From Paraglomus occultum (lineage: Eukaryota > Glomeromycota > Glomeromycetes > Paraglomerales > Paraglomeraceae), in the NCBI GenBank assembly GCA_910592205.1, contig CAJVPJ010000016.1, positions 1 through 64,000 on the forward strand: a stretch of 64,000 nt of DNA, read 5' to 3'. Positions 21,531-30,980 of the stretch are shown here, in pieces (position 1 is the first letter of the stretch; every line of letters begins with the position of its first letter). The position numbers were made by a program, and so were the translations under genes. The notes under the pieces are model-generated. The model saw only the letters and a program-made list of their open reading frames with translations. It made no database searches and was not told the DNA's origin.

Positions 21531-22271
21531 TTAAGTTATTTTTTGCTTCTTAAATTGACATAAAATCCCTTTTTCTAACAAGAATGCTTCCATTTCCTTT
21601 ACTGTTTCAAATTTCCATCATCATTTACTAGCTTTATTTCTTTCTCAATTATAACGAATTCCAGTTTGGTGAAAGGAACCTAAACCAATCACATATTTAC
21701 CTTGGCTTTGGATTTCTCCGATTTTTTGTTTAGTTTGGTTAAATAAAAGACCATTAGAAGGTAATTCTTTAATCAGAATGTAAATGTGTCCTCCTCGTTT
21801 AGTGTTAATTCAAGCTATTCCTAATTCTCAAATTTGCTGACCTCAATAATTCCTGTCTAAATCTAAAACAATAAAAAAACAATCATTACCTAATCTTTTG
21901 CCTGTTCGTAAAGCATAAGTTTGATATTGAGCTAGTAATTGTTTAATAGTTCTTTTTTCTTTGTGATAATTACCATTATAATTATTTCAATTCTTTACCA
22001 GAGCTTTTTTAAATTGATTAACTGGTAAACGAATATAATCTCGGTCAAAATACTTTAAGAATTGTTTATCACTGGTTTTTAAGAAGGCTTTCATGCGTGT
22101 ATGTATATTATTAGGAAAAAGGTTAAGTCCCATTTTAAATATCTCTAAGGGAAGAACATGCTTAACTTCTTTATTAAGATAAAAAAAATGTCCTGCTGGA
22201 CATACAAAAAATATAATATAAGTTGAACATGCCATAGGTATTTCGGTCTTACGACTTTCTAGGTCTCCCAT
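21531..22271 (-). CDS. Primase-polymerase (archaeo-eukaryotic primase fold, prim-pol) of the phage
   Basis: 246 residues from ATG at 22271. Motifs in order: FFIVLDLDRNYWG (metal-binding DxD of the family), then INTKRGGHIYI (compare T.rGGhHlyf), then KGKYVIGLGSFHQTGIRYNW (compare GyVvaPpS.H..G..Y.W). These are the three signatures of bifunctional DNA primase/polymerase domains of plasmids and phages. It probably primes, and possibly performs, phage DNA replication; no family-B polymerase is present. The first 90 residues carry a Cys/His-poor, hydrophobic stretch and are not assigned. Confidence 0.75.
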
Positions 22272-22419
22272 GAACCCCTCTGCTTTACCATTTTAAAAAG
22301 TTGGGTAGCAGTTGCTAGTTATTATTGCTAATACTTGGCAATCTAGGATTAAACCTAGTTTTTGTTTAACTTTGTTGTCTTTTTCCGATTTCTTTAAGGT
22401 CTAATCGTAAAGACCTTTT
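22272..22419. terminator. Gap with two T-tailed hairpins
   Basis: CTAGG-ATTAAA-CCTAG followed by five T (near 22352) and AAGGTCT-(8 nt)-AGACCTT followed by T-run (22396-22420), both in plus-strand orientation. The flanking genes are on the minus strand, so these would stop antisense transcription or act as protein-binding sites. Confidence 0.35.
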
Positions 22420-23238
22420 TTAATTAGTTTCAGCCTTTCACAACCGACTGTAATCCTGATAAATATAATCAAAATCATTGTGAATGTATTTCTCGGTAGT
22501 GGTAATACTTTCATGACCTAATAACATTTGAATAGTAGTTAATTGAGCTTTCTTATTATGTAAGTGAGTAGCAAAACTCCTTCTGAAAGAATGAGGAGTA
22601 ATCGGTTTATCAATTCCAGCTTTCTTTAATCGTTGTTGAATAATTTGTCTAATTACTAAGGGTGAAAGAGGTTGTTTCTTTTGATTAGTAAAAAGATAGT
22701 CATTAGAATTAGGATTAAATTGCTTAGCCAAAAAAGGAGGTAAAAGCACGGATCTAATCTTGTTGCCTTTTCCTCATACTTGTAAACTTTTGCCTTGCCA
22801 ATCAGAATGCTTAATATTCACTAATTCACTAACTCTTAAACCAGAATAAAAAAGAAAATCAAAGATTAGATTATTTCGTTGATAAGTCTTGGGATTTCTT
22901 TCGGCTTGGGCTTGTTTTAACTGCTCCAATTCTTGGGGAGTAAGAATATCAAAAAATTTTCTCCCCATTTTGGGAATAATGCCATTTATTCTTTCTCACT
23001 CAATTTCTATTCGGTTAAATTTAGCATAAGAAGAAAGAGCTTGCCGAAAGATTTTTAAAGTATTGGGTTGGTATTTAGTGAGGTTAGTTTTTAAGTAAGA
23101 ACGAATATTGTCCGTGCTAATGGTTGGTATTTGCTGAAAAAAATACTGTAAAGCTTGGGTATAAATATTAATTGTGTTCAGACTTCGATTTCTATCTTTT
23201 AATCAATTAATATAAGGGTTTAAATTAAGGTTATTCAT
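22420..23238 (-). CDS. Tyrosine recombinase / phage integrase (XerC/D type)
   Basis: 272 residues from ATG at 23238. The N-terminal SAM-like core-binding domain (INIYTQALQYFFQQIPTIS) is followed by the catalytic domain with SGLRVSEL (first Arg), GKGNKIR (Lys), HSFRRSFATHL (His-x-x-Arg) and LLGHESITTTEKYIH (His and the nucleophilic Tyr). All five conserved residues are present, so the enzyme should be active. It most likely integrates and excises this phage at the 11-bp repeats. Confidence 0.9.
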
Positions 23239-23239
23239 A

Positions 23240-23407
23240 TTATTTTGCTTGGTTTCTTTCTTTCTCAATGGTTTGTTGACAATTATCACAAATTCAACCT
23301 TTATCAATGGTGACGGCTCCTAATTTAAGGATGTGTTGACCAATAGCTATCTTCTGACAGTTAGGATAATTGTATTGGCATTGTTTTTGGTTAATTTTCT
23401 TGTTCAT
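23240..23407 (-). CDS. Small CxxC protein (phage)
   Basis: 55 residues, MNKKINQKQCQYNYPNCQK at the start and GWICDNCQQT near the end: two Cys pairs that can bind one zinc. Located between integrase and an uncharacterised gene; function unknown. Confidence 0.5.
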
Positions 23408-23411
23408 AATG

Positions 23412-23753
23412 TTATTTGTTTCGGTATTTTCACTTACCATTAACTTTTTCTATGATGTCTAAGTAGGTAAAAGTTAATTCAACAATTTCCTGCTTAGGAC
23501 AATCTTGTTGGTAATAAATAGTCAAGTTATCGTCTCGGGACTGCTTATAAAAAGCTCTAATTTTACTCTCATAAATGGTAAAAGTAATTCAATGAGTTGG
23601 ATTATCAATTGTAAAACCTTGTCCGTTAAATTGAGTAGTAAAGGTATCTGTGAGTAGCTGATTGTTAAATCAGCATTCATTAGTTAGGTAGTTATATTTG
23701 AATTGGGTCATATTATTTGGGTTCATTTTCTTTAAATTCTGATTGATTGTCAT
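23412..23753 (-). CDS. Phage protein of unknown function
   Basis: ATG at 23753 (113 residues) or the in-frame ATG at 23711 (99 residues). The body (FKYNYLTNECWFNNQLLTD; TIYYQQDCPKQEIVELTY) is aromatic and beta-like. It starts three bases after the methyltransferase stop, so it belongs to the same transcript. No domain recognised. Confidence 0.5.
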
Positions 23754-23756
23754 TGG

Positions 23757-24452
23757 TTATTTGGTCATCATTGGAAAGAGAGATTGCTCTCTCTCTCTCT
23801 CTTGTAGTTCATGGAAAGTCAAATCTACTCCTAAAAAGTTTCGATTAGTTTCCTTACAAGCTTTTAAAACAATAAAACTTCCAGCACACGGATCAACGAT
23901 TAAATCTCCTTCGTGGGTAGTAGCTTCAATTAAACTTCTTAACAAGAAAAAAGGTTTTTGGTGAGGATGTTTTCTCTGTTTATCTGAAACACTGCCTTCC
24001 TTTCAAATATTAGGAAATGCTCGGTTAGTAAACTTTTTCGAGTTAGTCGGTGTTTTCTGTAATAAAAAAGCAAATTCTCCTTTATTTCGGAAATAAGCTC
24101 CAAAACCAAAATGTTCTTTACTTCACACTAACAAATCCACTATTTTTAATTTAGAGGCTTGTAATAACCAAGTATTTACTCGATCTGTTTTTAAGATTTC
24201 TTTGTTAATTCATAAGAGGCAAAAAGCACTGGGCTTTAATACTCGGCTAATCTCTTTAAGAAGGTTAATAATTTGGTATTCACTTTGATAATGTAAGGGT
24301 CAGTCTTTAACTCTTGATACATCCCCCACTTTTTCATATTGAGGGTCAAAGAATACTAAACTAACACTTTTGTCTGTAATAGTAGTTAATAATTCTAGTG
24401 CTTCTCCCTGTTGTTTTACATTAGGTAAATATTTTATTTGTTTTTCATTCAT
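23757..24452 (-). CDS. DNA methyltransferase (N4-cytosine/N6-adenine type), phage-borne
   Basis: 231 residues from ATG at 24452, five bases after the previous stop. The catalytic motif VFFDPQYEKV (DPPY type, with Gln) precedes the AdoMet motif LIVDPCAGSFIVLKA (FxGxG type), the beta-class order. Between them KPSAFCLLWINKEIL and HPHQKPFFLL are typical. It would modify phage DNA against host restriction. The C-terminus passes through a (CT)8 repeat (23787-23802). A decayed relative lies at 62783-63530. Confidence 0.85.
23787..23802. repeat. (CT)8 microsatellite at the methyltransferase C-terminus
   Basis: Eight CT units that encode Glu-Arg alternation 10 codons before the stop. A unit change would alter only the last residues. 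The related pseudogene at 62783-63530 ends with GEFLERERVS but lacks a long run. Confidence 0.8.
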
Positions 24453-24456
24453 ACTT

Positions 24457-24642
24457 TTATAATTCCGTTCATTTTCTTTCCGAACATCTTTCACACTGGT
24501 CTTTTAGTTTAAAAAATCTTTTTCATTCTATTTTCTTTTGGCAATCTACACAAAATCGATTAGCTAAGTAATAGAGCAAGCAAAAATTAAAGACAGTGTT
24601 CAAAATGGTTAAGATTAAAATAGTTAAAATTGTTCCGTTCAT
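24457..24642 (-). CDS. Small membrane protein with zinc knuckle (phage)
   Basis: 61 residues: hydrophobic N-terminus (TILTILILTILNTVFNF) then CVDCQKK and CERCSERK, two CxxC pairs. A membrane-anchored zinc ribbon of unknown role, directly upstream of the methyltransferase. Confidence 0.5.
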
Positions 24643-24644
24643 AT

Positions 24645-24995
24645 TTATTGTTTCCTTTCCTCTCTATCTTTATTCCCACAATCCGAACAAAGATGACCAG
24701 CTTTGATTATTATTCCACATTCTCAACATTTAGGTATTTCAGGACAGGTTTCATGCTCAATGCTTCTAATTCAAATAGTAAACTGATAACCTGTTCTTCC
24801 AAAAGGAAAATAATAAGTAGTATCTTTTAAATCTTCCATGGGAATTAAACTGACATCATTAGTAGTGTCAAATCAGAGGTCAAAATTTCTATCGTTAATA
24901 TCTTGCTCAGTAAACTTTTGCTGACATTGAGAACATTCTTTACCTTCTAATTGGAGACTAAGATTAGTCCCTTTAATTTGGTTAGTTGCTCCCAT
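24645..24995 (-). CDS. Zinc-knuckle phage protein
   Basis: 116 residues from ATG at 24995, overlapping the preceding stop by 14 bp. Cys pairs CSQCQQ, CPEIPKCWECG and CSDCG are arranged for two zinc sites; the middle (YYFPFGRTGYQFTIWIRS) is beta-like. Function unknown. Confidence 0.55.
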
Positions 24996-25275
24996 GATTA
25001 ATTTCCTTTCAATCCACCAAAGCTCAACCTCGGCTATTTTTTTCACAATAAAAAAGATATCTTTTATCAATATAATTAGCTTCTTCAATATCTTTTCAAA
25101 CTTGTTCTTTTTCTATCTTATCTTTAAAAGCAAAAATTATCTTAACTTCTTTATTTTCAATAATTACATTTAGTCGATAAAAGTAAGTGCCAGCTCACTT
25201 GCCTGTATAAACTTTTTCCTTGTCTTCTTTATCCCTAATCCGACCAATTAACTCGTGAATTCTTTTCTCGTTCAT
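24982..25275 (-). CDS. Small phage protein in the early operon
   Basis: 97 residues from ATG at 25275 (MNEKRIHELIGRIRDKEDKE...), overlapping the stop region of the OB-like gene. It contains TYFYRLNVIIENKEVKIIF, a short beta-rich stretch. No family recognised. Confidence 0.5.
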
Positions 25276-25277
25276 AA

Positions 25278-25604
25278 TTAAAAAAACCTCCTTTCAATAA
25301 GCTGGTAAGAATAGGCTGTAAAACTTGGTCGAGTTTGGTTATATTTCGGGTCAGGATGTTTAAAGTTTCCTTGGACTTCAATTAAAGAACCTGTTTTAAT
25401 CTTCGGTCTAATTCAGCTATTATTTTCCTTTATTCTAAAAAAAACGGGGATATCTTCGGCTTGGTTATCTACTTTTAAGAATACTCGGGCTGGATAAGGA
25501 TATTGTCCGTCAGTTTTCTTAGCTTTATGGGCTTGATTAATTTGGGAAGTAGTTATCCCTTTTAAAGTTGTTAATTTGTTGTTTAAAGTTTCTTTTTCTG
25601 TCAT
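25278..25604 (-). CDS. Possible single-stranded-DNA-binding (OB-fold) protein of the phage
   Basis: 108 residues from ATG at 25604, the first gene of the leftward operon. The part PARVFLKVDNQAEDIPVFF, then IKTGSLIEVQGNF and TAYSYQLIE, has the strand spacing of an OB fold ('G..v.v.G...'). An SSB would fit beside a primase-polymerase. Similarity is weak and no key residue decides it. Confidence 0.4.
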
Positions 25605-25642
25605 ATGGATTTAGCATATAGACAAAAAGTGAAGTTTGAAAC

Positions 25643-25653
25643 TATCTATATTA
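25643..25653 (+). repeat. Proposed right attachment site core (11-bp direct repeat)
   Basis: Second copy of TATCTATATTA, 18,970 bp from the first. The frame L-S-I-L continues here directly into KNKVKELKATD. Confidence 0.6.
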
Positions 25654-25833
25654 AAAAATAAAGTTAAAGAATTAAAAGCAACTGACGTAAAACTCATTGG
25701 TGAACAACAGCAGAAAATTAATGAACAGGGCAGACTAGTGAAACAAAAAGAAGCGTTGCTATTAATTTTTGAAAATCAGAAATCAACTGAACAATATGCC
25801 CAAATTCTAGCAGATATTAATAATATCAAATAG
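25643..25833 (+). pseudogene. Right part of the coiled-coil coding region split by the prophage
   Basis: An open frame with no start codon of its own, ending at TAG 25831-25833. It reads as coiled coil (LIGEQQQKINEQGRLVKQKE). Removing the sequence between the two 11-bp repeats would join it in frame to the fragment ending at 6683. Confidence 0.65.
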
Positions 25834-25884
25834 CAGAAAAGCAATATAGAGAAAAAATTAAAAATCTCACTATAAAAAAATAAT

Positions 25885-27171
25885 ATGGTACAAATAGAAG
25901 CACAAGCATTTATAAATGCGAATTTCGACAAAAAGAACGCAAAAACAATAACAAATAAAGAATTAGTAAATAAATTAGCAACAACATTAGCCTCACCAGG
26001 TGGATTAAAAGGAAAGTTAGAACTTAAAGGTTGAGAAAATTTAGAAGAAGTCGAGATAAGTGATGATGAACAAATTACTGATGGTTTAGACAATGATTTA
26101 ACAGAATTAACTATTATTAATTGTCCAAAACTGAAAAAAATTAATGTTAAAGAAAACAAACTTACTAAATTGGATATTACTAAAGCAAAAACAGTTGGCA
26201 ATCAAGATGATGGCGACCCTGCTCCGGCAACTAATTTAAATAACTTAGTAATAACAGGCAATTCAGACCTTGAAGAATTTTCAGTGGAAAATTGTCCAGA
26301 TCTAAAAAGCGTTCTCGCTGCGGGGTGTCCTAAACTCAAAAAAGTTCCAGGATTGGACAAGGCAAAAAAACTTGGTAATGCTTCTTTTGATGGAGACATA
26401 ATGAGTTTAATCATTAGGGAGAAGTTAAGTAATTTTGAAAATATTACAAGAGCAGTTGGAGACATACTAGGCCTAGGTTCTGACGAAGATCAGATTTTAA
26501 ATGCCATTGGTAATCTTCCTTCTCAAGATTTAAAGAATAGAATGGTGGTAGTTACCACTCCACAATTACAAACTGCCAAAGAAAATGCTGAAAAAGAACG
26601 TGACGCTGCCAGGGCTGAGTTAGAAAGCATTAAAACTGAACGAGACCAATTAAAACAACAATTAGCAGAGGTAAAAAATGAATTAAATCTGGAGGAAAAT
26701 ACCACCCAGCAGCAAATTTTAGACCAAATTAAAGAGTTAATGAAGAGACCAACAAGCAGTTGTTCCCATACTGATTATGATTCCATTAAATCTGAAAGAG
26801 ATAGTTTGCAAAGCCAAGTAAATAACTTACAAAGTGAGAATAACCAATTAAAAGATGAAAATAAAGAGAATGCTGGAATGACTAAAGAGGCTCTGTTCGA
26901 ATCAACCAAAAATCATTTCGGAAAACTAGGAGTAAAAGTTCTTGATGATTCAAAATTACAAAATGCTGCCACCGCCCACAATGTTGAAAATATTAGAAAC
27001 GAAATAATTAGTAGTGAATTTAATAAATTAAAAGACGAGAGGAATAGCGCTCACTATCTCAATTTAGGTTTAGGAGCCATAGCACTCGGCAGTTTAATAT
27101 TTATTGCTTGAATGGTTATGAGACAAAATAATAACCTGTTGAAAACGGAACCCGAAAAGAAAAAAGAGTAA
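25885..27171 (+). CDS. LRR/coiled-coil protein with C-terminal membrane anchor
   Basis: 428 residues from ATG at 25885. N-terminus MVQIEAQAFINANF is a divergent AQEWL-type signature. LRR-like units follow (LTELTIINCPKLKKINVKEN; DLEEFSVENCPDLKSV), then a long coiled coil from about residue 225, a KRPTSSCSH element also found as RPTSDNF in the gene at 4880, and one membrane segment (LNLGLGAIALGSLIFIAW) near the C-terminus. Topology could be N-terminal LRR outside or inside; no signal peptide. Confidence 0.8.
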
Positions 27172-27550
27172 TAGAAAGGAGGGGGGCTAGGTCCATTCCT
27201 CCTCCCAAAATAAAGATATAATAAAAAGGGAACCTTAGCGGTTCCCCTAATAATTGAGGATTTATCTTGAATTATTAGTGTTTTTGTTTAATTATCTCTC
27301 AAATTTCAGTGAATAATTCTTCTTGGTTTTTTTGTTCGACTCAATATCTAAAACAAAAGTTTAAAGTCAGGATAAGAAATATTAGTGGTATTTCACCAAA
27401 TTTCAACCAATTTAGCAATAGGAAGTTTGCCTCTAACTCCTTGATAAATCAAAGTGCTATCAATATAACAGTCAATTAGCGCGGTTTTGCCTGCTTCCAA
27501 TTACTATAAATATGCTCTGTTATTGTATTAAAATACACTATATATAGTTC
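27172..27550. other. Intergenic region with hairpins and a decayed minus-strand coding remnant
   Basis: GGGAACC-TTAGC-GGTTCCC (27228-27246) is a perfect 7-bp hairpin after the LRR gene, without a long T-run. On the minus strand from about 27500 to 27285 a broken frame reads DCYIDSTLIYQGVRGKLP and, one frame over, EQKNQEELFTEIWEIIKQKH before a stop. It has no visible start and I cannot name its family. Confidence 0.4.
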
Positions 27551-27886
27551 ATGAGAATTAAGCCCATACTGCTTTATCAGTATGAAAGGACACACCAAAC
27601 CACTCGGGGCTATATAATTAGAATAAAAATGAAACTACAAAGATTATCAGGAATAAATAAAAAAGAGTTCCCGCAGGATTATAAATTTAATTGAATTGCC
27701 TATAATTTAGAAAATAACAGCGAACGAGTCTTGTTTGATAACCATCATGGTAAATTGCCTCATTTTCATATTGACAAAGATAAAAAAGGCATTTTCTTTA
27801 CCTGATCATCACGCCAAGGGTCAGAGTTCTTATCTTGAGAAAAGGTTGCCGAGAAATTTGGAAATCTAAAACAGCAAATATTGTAA
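27551..27886 (+). CDS. TumE-like toxin (DUF6516 type), copy 1, beside a truncated antitoxin
   Basis: 111 residues from ATG at 27551. Family features: a short basic start with YIIRIKMKLQRL, then FNWIAYNLENNSERVLFDNH, where 'YN...R.LFDNH....PH.H' is the conserved core. It aligns with the two other copies at 29259 and 30208. The following antitoxin gene is cut to 22 codons, so this locus is probably inactive or depends on the other antitoxins. Confidence 0.65.
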
Positions 27887-27891
27887 ATACT

Positions 27892-27960
27892 ATGAAATCA
27901 CCAAAAAATAACAAAACTTTCATTATTCAATATGACCCCACTGAAACCCCACAAAAATAG
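27892..27960 (+). pseudogene. Truncated TumA-like antitoxin
   Basis: Starts MKSPKNNKTFIIQYDPT, matching the FIIQY(D/N)P start of the intact copies, then stops at 27958-27960 after 22 residues. The helix-turn-helix part is gone; the next gene converges immediately. Confidence 0.65.
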
Positions 27961-27961
27961 A

Positions 27962-29033
27962 CTACTCCTGCTTAAAATCTTCTTTTTTTAAATTACTGAT
28001 TGAAGTCTTAATTAATAATACCTTTTCGTGGTGTTTAATAGTGGGATAAAAAGGGGCAATTGCTATTATTTTATCATTATTCTTTATTATATTACTGAGT
28101 ATATTAGGGTTATCGTCTATTACTATTTCACAATCAGGAACATTTTTGCTAATCCATTCTCCTTTCGTTTGGCCTTGTCCTTCACTATCAAAGCCTATCA
28201 AGTTTAACGAACAATTGGGAAATTTACCAAAAGTTTCATTAAATATTTTCTTTTTTCGCGGGTCTCCATCCGAAAAAGCCCTTTTATCGTAAGCAGAAAG
28301 AAAAATCACTTCTACTTTATTTTCTTTTACCAATTTTAATAATTCTTTGGCCAAAGTAAGAAACGGAGAATGCTCGTAAAAGTCCGGTTCGTTTTTTATT
28401 TTATCAACTTTATCTTTAATACTTCTCACACCAAGCCCATAGCCAATGCCTTTTTCAGTCCTCGTTGGCAGACAACTTTTTACCATACTTTTATCGGTAT
28501 AAATGGAATGACTGCCATAATCAGAAAAGTAAATTGGAGCATTAGGTCAAAAATCGCGAAAAAATTCTTCAAATTTGGTTCCATTTGGTTTTCACCAAGG
28601 GGCGTCATAATAGGCTCCCTCTCGTTCGGATAATTCGTAATATACTTTCGGTTCGAGGGGTTGAATTACTTCATCTCAATCACAGACCACTTTCAATTTT
28701 TTAGGAGCATTTTTAAAGTATTCGTAAAGGCAGTTAATCACTCCTCTTTTTTTGGCCTCTTCCTGGTATTTTTTTTCTCGTTCAATTTCTTCTTCCCCTC
28801 TCCTTTTTTCGAACTCCTTACGTTTATCTTCTTGTAATCTGTTTCATTCTTTATTTCACTTTTCGTTACAATTAGCACATCTTCTTTCTTTTAAGCCCAT
28901 GAAATTTCAATAGACAAAAATATCATGTCTGCTATCAGTACTATGCTTATAAAGAAACTTATCATTAAAAAGCTCAATAGTTTTATTGGTTAATTCACAG
29001 CATTCTATCAAAGTTGGTTTTTTTTTCTTCCAT
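27962..29033 (-). CDS. HAD-like phosphatase-type protein, start broken by an A-run
   Basis: The body of about 350 residues carries VVCDWDEVIQP (HAD motif I, DxD), VIFLSAYDKRAF (motif II Ser), a Lys-rich stretch, and CEIVIDDNPNI (motif IV DD). A CANCNEKW zinc pair lies in the N-terminal part. The order fits HAD hydrolases such as nucleotidases or phosphatases; substrate unknown. The only good ATG (29033) leads out of frame after an A9 run (29022-29030 region); one more A would link it to the body. A TTG shortly inside is an alternative start. Confidence 0.6.
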
Positions 29034-29258
29034 ATTAACTTATTTTGCTAAAAAAAAATGAAAGTAAATCAACTATAATACTAAAATATTAGAAAAAGAT
29101 AAAAAAAACACTGAACTGATAGTACTACAGTGGTTTTTTTCCAACAAAAACGACATTCTGGTTAAACAAAATAAATAACTTATCTATCTATACAACACTT
29201 AACCAATTAATTAACTACTAACTAAAATATAATATATACATTCCTAAACTGTATATAT

Positions 29259-29603
29259 ATGAAAATAAGTAAAACTCACTGACATTGAGAAACCTTAGAC
29301 CAAGATAAATGGCTGGTCAAAACTGAGCAAGGTTACACTCTAGTTATTGTCATGGAATTACGGAAATTAGTTGGTCAAGCCAGAGCAGAATTCCCCGAAG
29401 GTTATCAATTTAAAATCCACGCTTATAATTTAGTAAATCCAGACAATGAGTTTGTGCGAATTGATAACCACGAAAGTAAGCCGCCTCATTATCATGTTGA
29501 TAAAAAAGAAGCGAACTTCACTTGAGTTTCCTGAGAAGCCAGCAAAAAGTTATTTTATCAATTAGCCTGTCAGCGGTTTGGTTATTTTGAATGAAGATAT
29601 TAA
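29259..29603 (+). CDS. TumE-like toxin, copy 2
   Basis: 114 residues from ATG at 29259. Core features: YTLVIVMELRKLVG, FKIHAYNLVNPDNEFVRIDN and PPHYHVD, matching the family pattern of an aromatic strand followed by R.DNH and an H-rich P-P-H-x-H. The cognate antitoxin starts two bases after the stop. In this TA type the toxin is regarded as an RNase-like inhibitor of growth; that mechanism is family knowledge, not seen here. Confidence 0.7.
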
Positions 29604-29604
29604 T

Positions 29605-30051
29605 ATGAAAAAGCAATTTATTATCCAATACGACCCTAGTTATTCATTAAGCAAGATGTTTGAACATTTTGAAAGAGCAATCGAAGGAAAAAAACATTTG
29701 CAACCTCAAAATGTAATAGTGTGCCATGACTTGGCTACTATTTATTCCACTATTACCAAAAACCGGTTAGATTTATTAACTTTTTTAGTGGCTAAACAAC
29801 CAAATAATATTTACCAGTTGGCCCAATTACTAAAAAGACCTTACTCTCATGTCTGAAAGGACTGTCAAGTTTTAAGCGGTTTGGGAATTATTAAATTAGA
29901 CAAGAATGGAGCAGGTAAGGAAACTAAGAATACCAAAAAAAAAGAAGAAATAAAACCCATCGCCCTTTATGAAGAAATAGTGTTTAATTTTCCGGTCAAG
30001 GAAATAGTTGATTTACATGCGGGGAAATCAATTGAATCAATATCCACTTAG
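29605..30051 (+). CDS. TumA/HVO_A0114-like helix-turn-helix antitoxin, copy 2
   Basis: 148 residues from ATG at 29605. Start MKKQFIIQYDPSYSLSKMF; then a winged-helix part RLDLLTFLVAKQPNNIYQLA, where 'N.Y.LA..L.R....V..D...L..LG.I.L' is the ArsR/MarR-like DNA-binding pattern. The C-terminus (PIALYEEIVFNFPV) is shared with copy 3. It should neutralise copy 2 toxin and repress the operon. Confidence 0.7.
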
Positions 30052-30207
30052 TTAACACTAACTAACCAAAAAAAGCCCACAATTTTTTTTACGAAGAACT
30101 TTACAAAGAGGACAGGAAATTTTAAGAAATCGACTTGAAATTTTTGGAAGTTGTAATAAATTTTGGCACCTAGTATACAATTTCCCACCAAAAAAAATAA
30201 AATAAAT

Positions 30208-30537
30208 ATGAATGATCATTGAGTTTTTCGCCGAGAGAAGACGCTAGAAACAACCAAGGGATACTTAATCAGAATCAAAATGAAATTAAAAAAATTACCT
30301 GTCCCTTATGGACAAGAATTCCCCAGTGGTTATAAATTTAGTTGAATTGCTTATAATGTGAAAAATGATCAACAAAGAGTATTATTTGATAATCATACTA
30401 ACAAACCACCCCATATTCATACTAATGGCCACGAGGAATATTTTACCTGAATTTCTTTAAACGAAAGTGAAAAATTATTTCTAGCCCGAGTCCGACAAAG
30501 ATTTGGTCATTTTGAAATAGAACTAGATAAAATATAA
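30208..30537 (+). CDS. TumE-like toxin, copy 3
   Basis: 109 residues from ATG at 30208. It shares GYLIRIKMKLKKL, FSWIAYNVKNDQQRVLFDNH and KPPHIHT with copy 1. The antitoxin gene follows 27 bp later. Copies 1 and 3 are more alike than either is to copy 2, so at least one recent duplication occurred. Confidence 0.7.
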
Positions 30538-30564
30538 ATATAATTGATATTAAATCAAAATAAT

Positions 30565-30969
30565 ATGAAAAACTTTATTATCCAATATAATCCTCACCAT
30601 ACTGTCAAGGGAATGTTTCAAGAATTTGAGCAAGCAATTGAGGGAAAAAAACTAATTCAGCCCAAAAATCTTATGATTGTTAGTGATTTGGGAGTAATAG
30701 ATAAATTAATTACTAAATCACGGATGGAATTACTGGCCTGCTTACAAGAAAAAAAGCCCAATAATGTTCAGGAATTAGTTAATTTATTAGGTCGTAATCG
30801 TGATAATATTCAGAAAGATTTACAAATATTAAGTAGTTTAGATATTATTAAATTAAAAAAGGAAGGATCAGAAGTTAGACCAGTGGCTTTATATGAACGG
30901 ATTATTTTTGACTTTCATGTAGTTCAAGATACTTCAACTGATAGCAGAAGAGCGGAAGCAGTGAGTTAA
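30565..30969 (+). CDS. TumA/HVO_A0114-like helix-turn-helix antitoxin, copy 3
   Basis: 134 residues from ATG at 30565; MKNFIIQYNPHHTVKGMF then MELLACLQEKKPNNVQELV and IQKDLQILSSLDIIKLKK form the winged helix, and RPVALYERIIFDFHV the shared C-terminus. It pairs with the toxin immediately upstream; the operon converges with the J-domain gene. Confidence 0.7.
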   Translation: MKNFIIQYNPHHTVKGMFQEFEQAIEGKKLIQPKNLMIVSDLGVIDKLITKSRMELLACLQEKKPNNVQELVNLLGRNRDNIQKDLQILSSLDIIKLKKEGSEVRPVALYERIIFDFHVVQDTSTDSRRAEAVS

Positions 30970-30980
30970 ATTTTCATTTT

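Larger units (their letters stand above)
6673..25653. mobile_element. Integrated temperate phage, about 19 kb, with phi29-like morphogenesis genes
   Basis: Most genes are on the minus strand from 25604 down to 8720; a short divergent pair plus the ATPase at 7546-8723 face the other way. Virus evidence: a phi29 gp16-type packaging ATPase, a portal-like protein of about 311 residues, a 94-residue scaffold-like protein just before a capsid-like protein, and a 1038-residue tail protein with one hydrophobic stretch. Integration evidence: a tyrosine recombinase and the same 11-bp sequence at both ends, with the host reading frame restored across the join. The size matches phi29-like genomes, but no family-B DNA polymerase or terminal protein is seen; a primase-polymerase gene is present instead. 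Confidence 0.8.

Noticed and set aside
6673-25653. CRISPR array or cas genes in or around the prophage
   Set aside because: No regularly spaced direct repeats were found; the only tandem repeats are dinucleotide microsatellites.
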